Below, piece by piece: positions 53,701 to 63,800 of a stretch of 64,000 nt of DNA; within the stretch, counting starts at the first letter, position 1; each line of letters opens with the position of its first letter. A model generated the notes under the pieces. That model did no database searches and had not been told where the DNA came from. It was given only the letters and a program-made list of their open reading frames with translations. Where the stretch lies: NCBI GenBank assembly GCA_902783155.1, contig CACZPR010000118.1:45061-109060 (forward strand). The letters run 5' to 3'. Both the position numbers and the translations under genes were made by a program. Source of the stretch: an uncultured Spirochaetaceae bacterium. Its GTDB lineage: Bacteria; Spirochaetota; Spirochaetia; Treponematales; Treponemataceae.

Positions 53701-55406
53701 CCACACCGGGAGTAGCACTCATCTCCCCGCCACCGCACCACGACATCTATTCAATCGAGGACCTTGCCCAGCTCATCTACGACCTCAAAAACGCAAACCG
53801 CGACGCACGTATCTCGGTAAAACTTGTGAGCGAGGCTGGAGTCGGAACAATAGCCGCAGGAGTCGCAAAAGCCGGTGCGCAGGTCATCCTTATCAGCGGA
53901 CATGACGGTGGAACTGGAGCCGCCCCAATCTCCTCAATCCACCATGCGGGACTCCCATGGGAACTTGGACTTGCTGAAACCCACCAGACCCTGATTCAGA
54001 ACGGACTTCGCGGACGGGTTGTTCTGGAGACCGACGGAAAACTTATGAGCGGACGGGACGTTGTGATTGCATCCCTTCTTGGCGCGGAGGAATTTGGATT
54101 TGCCACAGCCCCCCTCATTTCAATGGGATGCTCGATGATGCGTGTGTGCCAGCTCGATACCTGCCCATTCGGTGTTGCGACCCAGAACGAAAAGCTGCGT
54201 GCGAATTTCCCGGGAAAACCGGAGTACGTTGAAAACTTTATGAAATTCATCGCGCAGGAAATGCGTGAGATTATGGCCAAACTTGGAGTGCGGACCATCG
54301 AGGAGCTTTGCGGAAGAACCGACCTCCTTAAACTGAAGGACAGCCAGGGATTCAAACGTGCGGGCCTTGTCGATTTGTCCCGAGTCCTTGCCACAAGTCC
54401 ATGCGAAAGTGACTGGAAGAAAAAACGCTCCCTGTTCAACTTCAAGCTGGAAACCACCGTCGATGAAAAAACCCTGCTCCCGATGTTTGGTGAATCGCTA
54501 GCAGGGGGAAATACATCAGTAGGGGGAAGTCTCCCCCTCGCGTCCACTACGTTGGCCGCTACCCCTTCTCCTAGGGGTTCCGCCCCTAAGACCCCGGACG
54601 GGACTATAAACATACAGTCCACCGACCGGAGCGTTGGAACAATACTTGGAAGCGAAATCCAGAAACACTTCGGAGGCAAAATAAACGACGACACATTCTG
54701 CGTGGATTTTGCCGGTGGAGCGGGCCAGAGCTTTGGCGCATTCATTCCAAAGGGACTCACCCTGAGGCTGACCGGAGACGCGAACGACGCATTCGGAAAG
54801 GGACTCAGCGGCGGAAAAATTGTTGTCAAAAAGCCTGACGACTTTGAGGGCGACGCTGACAGCAATATAATAGTAGGAAATGTTGCACTTTTTGGAGCCA
54901 CATCGGGAAGCGCGTTCATAAACGGTGTTGCGGGCGAAAGATTCTGCGTCCGAAACTCCGGTGCGACCGTTGTTGCTGAAGGATGCGGAGACCACGGACT
55001 TGAGTACATGACCGGCGGAACAGCAGTAATCCTTGGAAGGACCGGAAAAAATCTCTGCGCCGGAATGAGCGGCGGAATCGCGTATGTCCTTGACGAAAAC
55101 CACGACCTTTACAGACGGCTCAACCACGAGCTTGTAAAAATGTACGCCCTGGACGACGAACTTACAACCCTCACAGGCACAACGGACGAAGAAAACCTCC
55201 ACCGCCTGATAGAGCAGCACGCAGCCGAAACAAAAAGCGTCCTTGCCAAAAAGATTCTTTCGGACTGGGAGCACTACCGCCACAGCTTCAAAAAAATCAT
55301 ACCGAACGACTATCTGCGCATAATGACGGAGATTGCCGCCCGGGAGCATGACGGAATTGCCCACGACGAGGCCGTTCTGGCGGCGTTCAAAAAATGCAGC
55401 GCATAA
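50718..55406 (+). CDS. gltB: Glutamate synthase large subunit, with in-frame repeat insertion
   Basis: A 1562-residue glutamate synthase alpha subunit. Domains: N-terminal Ntn amidotransferase with Cys38 (DNCGIGAVV) after a 37-residue propeptide-like region, central domain (about 480-770), FMN/synthase domain (about 830-1230) with 3Fe-4S ligands C1138, C1144, C1149 in the same spacing as E. coli GltB, and the GXGXG domain (about 1300-1480). Between the last two, residues 1262-1296 (AGGNTSVGG to PKTPDGT) are low-complexity Ser/Pro/Thr/Gly and are encoded by a copy of the dispersed palindromic element. gltD is not adjacent. It makes glutamate from glutamine and 2-oxoglutarate. Confidence 0.95.
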   Translation: MMKQNEKTSATASAAQNATGPNKKQRTLYEPSFEHDNCGIGAVVNIDGTKTHTIVDNALCIVEKLEHRAGKDASGETGDGVGILVQIGHKFFKEEAKKEGIKLNDERDYGIGMFFFPSDGPLAESEKSRFEKCCAAEKLSFLGWRKVPVNENVLGKKARDCMPQIWQAFIERPGDTERGLDFDRRLYILRRSFEKENSTSYVCSLSSRTIVYKGMFLVHELRTFYSDLQSTEYESSLALVHSRFSTNTQPSWQRAHPNRFIAHNGEINTIRGNVDRMLAREETVVSKKLSGGDMKKILPAVDTSGSDSAMLDNTLEFLVMNGIPLPLAVMMCIPEPWKHDDNMEQSKKDFYHYWATMMESWDGPAAILFSDGDIIGATLDRNGLRPSRYYITKDNTLILSSEVGVLDIDEKNIKTKSRLTPGRILLVDTVQKKIITDEECKTHFANLYPYGEWLDMNLTHLADLKIPNKKIPTSTQDDRNILYRAFGWNYEDVNEMILPMAKNGVEPTASMGIDTPLAVMSEKHPSLFSYFKQLFAQVTNPPIDSLREKIVTDTTVYVGKDGNLLDPQSKNCRVLEINNPILTGTDLIKIAALNQNGLKPKTISILFNLDGGKNLLENALQNLFTQIDDAYSQGYNIIILSDRGVDKTHAAIPAILAVSAVEQHLVRTKKRTAVSIILESAEVRDVHQAAMCLGYGARAVNPYLAHEAIAELIDQKILDKDYHTAIDDYNKAVINGIVKIAAKMGISTIQSYQSAQIFEAVGISQDVVEKYFTNTVSRVGGITLKEIEEDVRYHHAQGFDPNGLTVNSHLDSVGKHKFRRGPQAESHLYNPETIVALQEATRNGDYARFKEYTALVDDNSHPHTLRAMVDFNYAQDGGIPIDEVEGVEKIVQRFKTGAMSYGSISEEAHRCMAVAMNHLHGKSNSGEGGEKPERLGTEYNSAIKQVASGRFGVTEEYLLSAREIQFKMAQGAKPGEGGHLPGKKVYPWIAKTRYATPGVALISPPPHHDIYSIEDLAQLIYDLKNANRDARISVKLVSEAGVGTIAAGVAKAGAQVILISGHDGGTGAAPISSIHHAGLPWELGLAETHQTLIQNGLRGRVVLETDGKLMSGRDVVIASLLGAEEFGFATAPLISMGCSMMRVCQLDTCPFGVATQNEKLRANFPGKPEYVENFMKFIAQEMREIMAKLGVRTIEELCGRTDLLKLKDSQGFKRAGLVDLSRVLATSPCESDWKKKRSLFNFKLETTVDEKTLLPMFGESLAGGNTSVGGSLPLASTTLAATPSPRGSAPKTPDGTINIQSTDRSVGTILGSEIQKHFGGKINDDTFCVDFAGGAGQSFGAFIPKGLTLRLTGDANDAFGKGLSGGKIVVKKPDDFEGDADSNIIVGNVALFGATSGSAFINGVAGERFCVRNSGATVVAEGCGDHGLEYMTGGTAVILGRTGKNLCAGMSGGIAYVLDENHDLYRRLNHELVKMYALDDELTTLTGTTDEENLHRLIEQHAAETKSVLAKKILSDWEHYRHSFKKIIPNDYLRIMTEIAAREHDGIAHDEAVLAAFKKCSA
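54503..54598. repeat. Dispersed GC-rich palindromic element, copy B, inside gltB
   Basis: The reverse complement of this stretch matches copy A (40990-41091) in order: GGGGTCTTAGGGGC, CCCCTAGG, GAAGGGGT, GCGG, and a closing GGGGGAGACTTCCCCC hairpin (54523-54538). It is inserted in frame and reads as residues 1262-1296 of GltB. The middle portion is shorter than in copy A. Confidence 0.75.
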
Positions 55407-55424
55407 TCCTTACCCCACCAAACA

Positions 55425-55583
55425 GTGCTTCGGCATGAAGACTATAGATAAATGCAACACATGAGCGGGTCCCAGTTGACGGCAAGAATCAAGTAAACCT
55501 CCCTAAAGGGTCCCTCCTTGCTTCTTGCCTACGTCCCACTCCTGTGTTGCAAAAAGTCCATTGTTCTTGTCATACCGAAGCAC
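55425..55583. repeat. Long interrupted palindrome after gltB
   Basis: Three perfect arm pairs share a centre near 55504: GTGCTTCGG/CCGAAGCAC (55425-55433, 55575-55583), TGCAACACA/TGTGTTGCA (55453-55461, 55543-55551) and GGCAAGAA/TTCTTGCC (55481-55488, 55522-55529). The stretches between the arms are also partly complementary. The transcript would fold into one hairpin of about 160 nt. Its GGGTCCCA-N2-TGACGGC and CTACGTCC words also occur in the gltB leader. Confidence 0.7.
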
Positions 55584-55614
55584 AGCCCACCCAAAAAGGT
55601 AGGATAAAAATAAT

Positions 55615-55643
55615 TTGATTTTGCTCCACATGTGGTTTATAAT
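55615..55643 (+). promoter_or_regulatory. Promoter of the second chemotaxis-receptor gene
   Basis: TTGATT (55615-55620), a 17-bp spacer and TATAAT (55638-55643). The spacer contains the palindrome CCACATGTGG (55626-55635), a possible regulator site. Confidence 0.6.
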
Positions 55644-55681
55644 ATATGGGATAAATATTTAAAGTCGGAGCAAAAAAAGAG

Positions 55682-57748
55682 ATGAAATCGGCAAACAGAA
55701 TTCCTGTACTCGTGGCCATAGTTTTCGGAATTGTCGGACTTGCGGCAGTGGCATTCGGCTCGGTCATGCTTTTCAGAAAAAACGCCATGGAAAATCTTCA
55801 GCAGATGGAGTACACAAAAATCCTTGAAATGGAAAACGGACTCCTTCCTGAAAAAAAACTCGCCATGCAGCTTGCGCAGTCCCCAGCCGTGGTCGACTAC
55901 ATGAAAAATCCCGACGACCCTCCGACACGAGAGATGGCCTTCCGCGACTTCAAGACCTTCCAGGACTCATTCTCATCCCACCGCACATTCTGGATTTCCG
56001 ACCGCGACCTGAAATATTATTCCAACATGGATTTCATCTACGACCTTGACAGGACCGACCCCGGAAACGCATGGTACCAAAAAATGATAACAGGGAACCA
56101 GACCTTCCAGTTCGACGTGAACTACGACATAGGAATCAAGAAGACACTCATGTGGATAGACATACTTGTTTACGACGAAACCAAGAAGGCAATCGGTCTT
56201 GCGGGAACAGGTGTCGAGCTGGATGATTTTGTAAACGCAATGTACAGCTCCCTCGAAGAAGGCGTGACAATGTACATGTACAACGGCAACAAGGAAATCG
56301 CGGCCTCCACAAATCTGGACGACCTTGAAAACAAAGTGCAGATTACGGAAAGGCTCCCCGACTTCAAAAATGTTGGAGACTTTTTCCCAAAGAAATCCAC
56401 ATTCATATCGACAATGCGCGGAGAATATCTCATAGCCCCAATCGAGTCCCTTGGATGGCAGCTGGTGCTTTTCATTCCCATGACGGCAAAAGGATTTTTC
56501 CAGAACGCCCTTGTTCCTTTCGCTGTCTTCATTTTGGTTGGGGCGGCGCTTCTGATTGTCTACGCAATGATGAGTCTTTTCCAGCCCCTGTCGGAAGTTC
56601 AGGGAACGGCAAAAAGCATAGCATCGGGAGACGCGGATCTTACAAGGAGACTCAACACGGAAATCCGCACGCCTTTCAAATCAATCCACAGCATAATCAG
56701 CAACTTCAACAGCTTCATGGAAAAAATGCAGGGCATGGTCGGCACAATCAAAAAATCCAGCTCCACGCTCGACACCGTGTCTAGAAACATGAAGGAAAGC
56801 GTTGCGTCCGTGTCCGATTCCATGACATCAATCCGTCTCAGCATTGGCGATGTCCAGGAGCAAATCCAGAACCAGTCCACCGGTTTCAACAAGACCGCGG
56901 ATGTCGTGAAGGAAGTCGCGACAAGCATCTCCACCGTAAACGAGATGATAGACGCGCAGACAAAAATCATAGGCGAATCATCTTCGGCTGTCGGACAGCT
57001 GGTCAAAAGCATAGAACAAATCAGCGGGTCCATGGAGTCCATGGCAACATCGTTCAACCTCCTTGACAGTGAGGCCCAGAGCGGAATGTCCAAGCAGCAG
57101 AAGGTGAACGAGCGCATCTCGCAGATTGAACAGCAGTCGCAGATGCTCCAGGAGGCAAACACGGCAATAGCGTCTATCGCGGAACAGACGAACCTTCTTG
57201 CAATGAACGCGGCAATCGAGGCAGCCCATGCGGGGGACGCGGGAAAAGGATTCGCGGTGGTCGCGGACGAAATCAGGAAACTTTCGGAAACATCATCCGG
57301 ACAGTCCAAGACAATCGGAGAGCAGCTGAAAAACATACAGGACAGCATCGGCGACATTGTTCTTGCATCCCAGGAATCAAGCGACGCATTCTCCAGCGTG
57401 TCGTCACGGATCCGGGAAACGGACGAGCTTGTTCAGTCGGTACGGCTCTCGCTTGAAACACAGAACAAGGATTCCCGCAACGTCATTGTCTCACTGGAGG
57501 ACATGGACAGGACTGCTGAAAATGTTCGCAAGGCATCTTCCCAAATGGCGGACGGAAGCAGCCACGCGCTTGACGAAATGAACAAGCTGCACACATCGCT
57601 CAAGGCGGTACAGGGAAGCATGGATGCAATGTCAGAAAACACGCAGAAGGTTGTCAAAAGCGGAATGAGGCTCGACCAGTGCGTTGCGGAGCTGGACACA
57701 AATGTCACACAGCTTGCCTCCGATGTTGCAAGATTCAAGACACTATAG
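55682..57748 (+). CDS. Methyl-accepting chemotaxis protein (second)
   Basis: A 688-residue receptor with TM1 at about 8-27, a dCache-type periplasmic sensor with [13 protein letters not shown]2 at about 275-300, a HAMP domain, and a signalling domain whose tip reads [20 protein letters not shown]. The sensor part differs from that of the receptor at 5374, lacking the DPRxRxWY motif. The LuxR gene starts 11 bp later and is probably cotranscribed. No CheR-binding tail is seen. Confidence 0.95.
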   Translation: MKSANRIPVLVAIVFGIVGLAAVAFGSVMLFRKNAMENLQQMEYTKILEMENGLLPEKKLAMQLAQSPAVVDYMKNPDDPPTREMAFRDFKTFQDSFSSHRTFWISDRDLKYYSNMDFIYDLDRTDPGNAWYQKMITGNQTFQFDVNYDIGIKKTLMWIDILVYDETKKAIGLAGTGVELDDFVNAMYSSLEEGVTMYMYNGNKEIAASTNLDDLENKVQITERLPDFKNVGDFFPKKSTFISTMRGEYLIAPIESLGWQLVLFIPMTAKGFFQNALVPFAVFILVGAALLIVYAMMSLFQPLSEVQGTAKSIASGDADLTRRLNTEIRTPFKSIHSIISNFNSFMEKMQGMVGTIKKSSSTLDTVSRNMKESVASVSDSMTSIRLSIGDVQEQIQNQSTGFNKTADVVKEVATSISTVNEMIDAQTKIIGESSSAVGQLVKSIEQISGSMESMATSFNLLDSEAQSGMSKQQKVNERISQIEQQSQMLQEANTAIASIAEQTNLLAMNAAIEAAHAGDAGKGFAVVADEIRKLSETSSGQSKTIGEQLKNIQDSIGDIVLASQESSDAFSSVSSRIRETDELVQSVRLSLETQNKDSRNVIVSLEDMDRTAENVRKASSQMADGSSHALDEMNKLHTSLKAVQGSMDAMSENTQKVVKSGMRLDQCVAELDTNVTQLASDVARFKTL

Positions 57749-57759
57749 GATAGCGGCCA

Positions 57760-59172
57760 ATGGCGGAAGGAAAGGAAGACAGAAAGGCCCTCATCGACGA
57801 GATGGTCCAGAAAATATCCAACATCCACAAAACCTACCATATTATTGGAGCAAGACGGGACAGGGAAATCTTTTACTCATTCACACATAAGGAGCTGGCA
57901 GAAAACCCCATGCTCGCATACGGTGTTTACCTGAATCTCATCTTGGACGGAAAACTTGACGAGGCGGAAAATCTAATCCAGCGATTCGAAAAAAACTCCT
58001 ACCAATGGATTGCGATGAGCCTTGTGCATCCAAGAATCCAGCTGACAGATTTCATCAGGCTTGTCGAAATCCTTAAAGAAAAGAACACGCCCATACATAG
58101 CATAATCCTTACCGCAGGACGGCCTTTTGTCCTGAACGGAGTCTCCGACTTCACACGGATTGGACCGCTTTTGGAAAGGAACAGGGACTTCATAATCAAC
58201 GACCTAAAATACATTTACGAGGATGAAACATGCCCGTCAATCTACAGTCTCTGCCTTGCGGAATACTACTACCAGCAGGACAGGATTCTTGATGCCGAAG
58301 TTCTTGTCAGCCGCACGATAAAAGAATTCGACAGGGCAAGCGAAAACCGACTCCTGTTCGCCGCACTCTATTTGCAGACAAAAATCCTTCTCGCGCAGGG
58401 AAAAATTTTTAACCCGCAGAACTACATAAAGGACATCAGAAAATTCATCAAAGAAAATGGAGAAATGGAATTCTCGTACAACATCGACACAGCCGAAGTC
58501 ATGTCCGCATTTTACGAGGGAAACCACGAGCTGATTACGCAGTGGATAAAAACAAAAGCCCCCGATGAGTTTTCGGATTTCAACATGCTGGACCTATACC
58601 GCTACATGACAAAAATGCGGTGCTACATCATTACAAAAAAATATACGGCCCTTGTTGCCCTTGCGGAAAAACTGAGGCCCCTTCTTGAAGATGGACACAG
58701 GCAGATGGATTTGTGCGAAATAGACATACTCCTCACAATCTGCTTTTACCATGCCGGCGAAAAAAAACTTGCGTTCGAGGCACTGGAGCGCGCACTCAAA
58801 ATTGCCAAGCGGAGAAAATACTACAGGCTGGTTGCGGACGAGGGTGAGGCCATACTACAGCCGCTGATTGAATACATAAAGGCAAACGGCGAGACAGATT
58901 TTTTGATGAAGCTTGTGGAGATTGCCCGCGATGTTACAATCCACCATCCGCTCTACCTTAAGCCCCTGTACAAAAACAACGAGTCATTCTCGCAGACCGA
59001 GGTGGACATACTCTGCCTTCTTGAACAGGGAAAAACAAAAGAGGACATAGCCGAATGTTTTTTTGTGAGCGTGAACACCATCAAGTACCACCTGAAAAAC
59101 ATCTACGCAAAACTCGACGCAAAGTCAGCCTCCCAAGCCGTCTGGGAAGCCCGCGTCATTGGATTGATTTGA
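57760..59172 (+). CDS. LuxR-type regulator with helical repeat region
   Basis: A 470-residue protein. Residues about 1-390 are helical and TPR-like, as in the middle part of MalT-type regulators (ALERALKIAKRRKYYRLVADEG near 335-360 is typical). Residues about 405-465 form a LuxR/GerE helix-turn-helix (FSQTEVDILCLLEQGKTKEDIA and the NTIKYHLKNIYAKL recognition helix). There is no N-terminal ATPase or receiver domain, so the signal is presumably sensed by the repeat region. It follows a chemotaxis receptor gene by 11 bp and overlaps a convergent gene by 48 bp. The target is unknown. Confidence 0.85.
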   Translation: MAEGKEDRKALIDEMVQKISNIHKTYHIIGARRDREIFYSFTHKELAENPMLAYGVYLNLILDGKLDEAENLIQRFEKNSYQWIAMSLVHPRIQLTDFIRLVEILKEKNTPIHSIILTAGRPFVLNGVSDFTRIGPLLERNRDFIINDLKYIYEDETCPSIYSLCLAEYYYQQDRILDAEVLVSRTIKEFDRASENRLLFAALYLQTKILLAQGKIFNPQNYIKDIRKFIKENGEMEFSYNIDTAEVMSAFYEGNHELITQWIKTKAPDEFSDFNMLDLYRYMTKMRCYIITKKYTALVALAEKLRPLLEDGHRQMDLCEIDILLTICFYHAGEKKLAFEALERALKIAKRRKYYRLVADEGEAILQPLIEYIKANGETDFLMKLVEIARDVTIHHPLYLKPLYKNNESFSQTEVDILCLLEQGKTKEDIAECFFVSVNTIKYHLKNIYAKLDAKSASQAVWEARVIGLI

Positions 59173-60741
59173 TAACACCTCATATCCCGCGACCCCGCCT
59201 TTCTCCGTGGAAAACACAATCGCAATCTTGTAAATTTTTTTTCCGCTCTGTGAGTATCTAGCGGGATAAGCTTTTTTTTCAATCTGCTCCAGGGCAATTT
59301 TTGCGACATCCTGCCACTCTTTTCCGCCGTCCATTTTCAGCTCGAAGATGTACACAGTGTCACTTGTTTGGAGAGTCACGTCAACACGACCGCCGATTAC
59401 CTGCTGCTCGCTTTCAACATCGAATCCTGTCTGTCGGAGCATGGCATGGAAAGCAACCTGATACGCATATTCCATGTTTCCGCTTCTCCGTGTGGGCAAG
59501 TCCGCGATTGATGCGGTGAAGAGAGCCATGAGCATCTCGATGTCGCGCGATGAAATGGCCTTTCTGAAATTCTCCGTGGCAAGTCCAAGTCTGTCCTCAG
59601 GGATGTTCGTGTAAAGAGGGAGAAGAAATTTTATGAATCCGTTTCTAACTTCTTCATTCGGAAAGCCGAGTGTGAAAAGATTCGTCCCTTTGTCATAGTT
59701 CTTTATCGTGAGATAGCCGGAATGATAAATAATCGGTGTGAGCGAGCCGCCCCCGACTCTGTAGTCTGAAAAAGCGTCCGAATCAAGGGTAACGGTGTCG
59801 AGGATATTCGTCAGATCGTAGTTCGACTCCTCAATCAATCCGAAGAGCATTTTGGGAGTGGCGGTCTGGAACCAGTAGGAATCCAATTTTTCGTTGTCAA
59901 GTGCATTCAAAAGGCTGAACGGATTGTAGATGTCTTCACACCTGTCATTGAAGTGATAGCCGTCATATTTCTGCTTTAGAATTGCAAGCGTATTTTTTAT
60001 CGTCTCACCAAGACTTTTTGCAAGTTTTTTAACCGATGGATTCAAGAATGACTTTAGTTCCTTTTCCGTTATCCCGCAGATTGCACCGTATCGTCTGTCC
60101 ATGCTGATGTCCTTCAGCTGGTTCAGCTCACTGAAGATTGAGACTTTTGCAAATTTAGTGATTCCGGTCAGAAACAGAAAGCACATGTACGGGTCGCAGG
60201 ATTTGAGTACGCCGTAAAAACTTGCCATAGTGTAATGGTTTTTGTCGCGGTCTGGAGTCTGCAGTGCATCCAAAAGCGGCTTGTCGTATTCGTCAATCAG
60301 GACAGCGACTTTTTTTCCTGTCTGATTATTGGCTTCCCTTATCACATCAGCAAGCCTGATTCCAAGAGTTTCGGCAACATCCGTTATCTTATATTCTGAT
60401 TCGTATTTTTTTAAAACCCTGTCCAGATAGATTTTCAGCTCTTCATTCGTCGCAAATTTTCCCGCCCCGCTGAAATCAATATGAATTACAGGATGCTCTT
60501 CCCAATCCTTTTCCAGATCGGCAATCTTCAGTCCGTCAAAGAGTTCCCTGCGTCCCTCAAAATATGCTCGCATAGTAGAAATCAAAAGGCTCTTTCCGAA
60601 TCTTCTTGGTCTTGCAAGAAAACTTGGGGAGCCTTGTTGTGCGAGGGAGTATATGAAATCAGTCTTATCGACATAGAGATAATTTTCTTTCCGAATCTTC
60701 TCAAAGTCCTGAATGCCAATCGGCAGCTTCTGTGTTTCCAT
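59125..60741 (-). CDS. AAA-ATPase-like / PD-(D/E)XK nuclease family protein (DUF1703 type)
   Basis: A 538-residue protein of a family abundant in Bacteroides and spirochaetes. An N-terminal AAA-ATPase-like domain has ARPRRFGKSLL (in place of a canonical P-loop) and VAVLIDEYDKPLL as Walker B. The C-terminal DUF1703 domain has the PD-(D/E)XK-type core: GRVDVTL, then YIFELKMDG. The cellular role is unknown; such genes are often multicopy and may be mobile or linked to defence. The ATG at 60741 has TATAAT ending 7 bases upstream and no Shine-Dalgarno, so it is probably leaderless. It overlaps the LuxR gene by 48 bp. Confidence 0.85.
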   Translation of the reverse strand: METQKLPIGIQDFEKIRKENYLYVDKTDFIYSLAQQGSPSFLARPRRFGKSLLISTMRAYFEGRRELFDGLKIADLEKDWEEHPVIHIDFSGAGKFATNEELKIYLDRVLKKYESEYKITDVAETLGIRLADVIREANNQTGKKVAVLIDEYDKPLLDALQTPDRDKNHYTMASFYGVLKSCDPYMCFLFLTGITKFAKVSIFSELNQLKDISMDRRYGAICGITEKELKSFLNPSVKKLAKSLGETIKNTLAILKQKYDGYHFNDRCEDIYNPFSLLNALDNEKLDSYWFQTATPKMLFGLIEESNYDLTNILDTVTLDSDAFSDYRVGGGSLTPIIYHSGYLTIKNYDKGTNLFTLGFPNEEVRNGFIKFLLPLYTNIPEDRLGLATENFRKAISSRDIEMLMALFTASIADLPTRRSGNMEYAYQVAFHAMLRQTGFDVESEQQVIGGRVDVTLQTSDTVYIFELKMDGGKEWQDVAKIALEQIEKKAYPARYSQSGKKIYKIAIVFSTEKGGVAGYEVLSNQSNDAGFPDGLGG

Positions 60742-60781
60742 ACAGAAAATTATACCACCGAACAAAAAAAAATTCTATTGC

Positions 60782-60830
60782 AAAAAAATCTCCCGGATGC
60801 CCTGAAAAAACAAGGCATAACGGGAGATTT
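60782..60830 (-). terminator. Intrinsic terminator of the YRNAT-repeat gene
   Basis: AAATCTCCCG pairs with CGGGAGATTT, with ATGCC/GGCAT further inside the stem. On the minus strand the hairpin is followed by a run of T, 20 bp after the repeat gene's stop. Confidence 0.8.
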
Positions 60831-60849
60831 ATTTTACCATGCGGAAGTT

Positions 60850-63800
60850 CTACCTAAGATTTTTTACTTCATCCTCATTCCATTCAACGGGGACATCAAA
60901 AATCATTGTCTGTGCTTTTTTTCCACTTCCACGTTCAACCGTGAACCTCAATGTGGCAGGAGCCTGGATTTCAAACAGGTCGTTCACAACTGCGATTTCA
61001 TTTTCAGAATCATCAATCAGCACGACCTTTTTTATTACATCCTTTGTTTTTAATCCGACTCTCTCCAGCACGGATTTTTTTGCTCTGAATGATTTTATAA
61101 TGACTTCGCCTTTCGATTCCACAAACTCCGCAACGTACATCCACTTGCCGTCCACATTGCATGCAAGGTTTGTATGCAGTGTTCCGTTCTGGAATGCCAA
61201 AATACATTTGAAGTCCAGTATGTCCTTTATGCTTTTCATCTCGTCCACGTCCCATTCAACAGGAACCTTGACAATATAGGTCTGCGCTTTTTTTCCGCTT
61301 CCACGCACAACCGTAATAAGCAATGTTGATGGAGCCTGGACATTTGGTAAATCTTTCCAGCCTATCTCGGTCTCATTTCCATACGCATCGCTTACCACAA
61401 TCTTTTTGACGACATCCTTTGCTTTAAGTCCGTTTTCTTCAAACACAGATTTTTTTACTTTGAAAGATTTTACTGTGACGGTATCATTTGACTCGGCAAA
61501 TTCTACAGGGAACTCCCATTTATCCTTGAGCTTGTACACAAGATTTGTATGGAGGTTTCCGTTTTGGAATGCAAAGACACATTTAAGCTGCAGCATATCA
61601 TTTGCCTTGGCATAAAGGTAGGGGTCTCTATAGCTTCCGGACAGCTTGTAGTCTATTCCGGAGGTTTCCTTTGCATAGCCGAGGAAATCATCATTGCTTA
61701 AAGTGTACGCCTTGCCGGATGAATCCTTTATAGTGAATTTACTGTTGCGATATGTTGATTCGGACAGATAAATCTTGAACAGAAGATTTGAGCCGTCCTT
61801 TTCAATTACCCCAACATTTACAGCACGTTCCATGAACTGCTTAACGGCATCCTTTCTTACCTGGTGGTATTCAGCAATCTCCTCTTTTGTTGCATTTCGG
61901 TAGAGATATGAACCGTAATAATGCCCCTGTAGCTTGTATTCCGTTCCGCAGACTTCTTTTGCATAGGCAAGGAAATCCTTGTTGCTCAATATATACTCAT
62001 TGCCGGATGAGTCTATTATGCCGAATAGACCGTTACTAGAATTGTATGTATCGTCTGCCAAATAAATCTTAAATAGAAAGTTTGAGCCGTCTTTTTCAAT
62101 TACTGCAACATTTAGAGCACGATCCATGAACTGCTTAACGGCATCCTTCCTTGGCTGCTGATACGCGCTTATTTCCTCATCTGTTGCATTTCTGTAGAGG
62201 TATGAATTGGTATTTCCATTAACACTCAACTCATAACTTGCTCCACATATTTCTTTTACATAACTAAGGAAATAAGTGCCATCTACCGTATATGTTTTAC
62301 CCGAAGAATCTTTAAAGGAGTATGAACCACTGTTATAATTATATGATAAGTATGGCAAGTAAATCTTGAACAGGAGGTTTGAGCCTTGCTTTTCAAATTT
62401 CGCACCCTTCATAACATCGTCCAAAAAAGGTTTTAAGGCATCTATTTTTGGTTGATGGTACGCAGCTGCTTCTTCTGCAGTGGCATTGCGGAAAAGAAAT
62501 GAGCAATCGCTAAAATGAGTCCAGTACATGTCATACTCTATGCCGCAACTTTCTTTTACAGAACTAAGAAAATCATCTTTGGCCAGCGTATATGTCTTGT
62601 CCTTTGAATCCTTTACAGTAAATATACCATTATGATAATCGAATATTGAATCGGATAAATAAAATTTGAATATAAGATTTGAGCCGTCCTTATTTATAGT
62701 TCCGTTCTTTACGGCATTGTCCATAAAAATCTTTATGGCTTCTTTCCTTGATTTATAGAATGTGTCCGTTTCCTCTTTGGTCGCATTTCTGTAGAGATAC
62801 GAACCATTATATTTATAATACAGATTATATTCCGTTCCGCAGACTTCTTTTGCATAGCTAAGGAAATCCTTGTCACTCACTGTGTATGCAGTTCCTGAGG
62901 AATTCTTCACAGTGAATGTGCTGTTAGTATAGCTATACACATCCTTTGACAAATTAGTCTTGAACACAAAATTTGAGTCGTTCTTTTCCACAGTTCCTTT
63001 TTTTACAGCCTCTTCCATGAACTGCTTAACGGCATCTTTTCTTGGCTGGTGGTATGCACTTGCCTCCTCGTTGGTGGCATTTCGGTAGATGTATGAGCCG
63101 CTATAGTTTCCATACAAGTTATATTCCGTTCCGAAGACTTCCTTTGCATAACTGAGAAAATCTTTGTCGCTCAACGTGTATGCATCACCAGAAGCATCTT
63201 TCACAGTAAATTTGCTGTTGCTGTAACTGTATGTCGAATCGGACAAATAAATCTTGAACAGAAGATTTGAGTTGTCCTTCTCCACAGTTCCTTTTTTAAC
63301 AGCCTCTTCCATGAAATACTTAACGACATCCTTTCTTACCTGGTTGTATGCTGCCAGCTCCGCTTCTGTTGCATTTCTGTAGAGATATGAAGAATTGCTA
63401 TAGTAGCTTACGTTCAATTTATACTCTGTACCACAGACTTCCTTTACATAGTTGAGGAAATCATCTTCACTTATCGTATACACAGTTCCGGATGAATCTG
63501 TCATGTAGAAAGAATCGTATCCATAGCTGTATGCATCGTCTGCCAAATAAATCTTATACAGAGAATTTAATCCATCCTTTTCAATTACCGCAGAATTTAC
63601 AGCACGCTCCATGAAATACTTCACGGCATCCTTTCTTACCTGATTGTACTTCGTAACTTCCTCAGCAGTAGCATTTCGGTAGAGATAGGGATTGCTGTAG
63701 CTGTCATAGATTTGATAATCCTTTCCCGTAAACTCTTTAATCTTTTTCAGAAAAAGCGTGTAACCGGTATTCCATAATCCGTTGCCATCTGAATCCGTAA

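Noticed and set aside
53996..55364. Two long minus-strand frames
   Set aside because: They are antisense to gltB, with no ribosome sites or recognisable domains.
55425..55583. Simple rho-independent terminator of gltB
   Set aside because: The hairpin is far longer than usual terminators and is followed by A-rich, not T-rich, sequence on the gltB strand.
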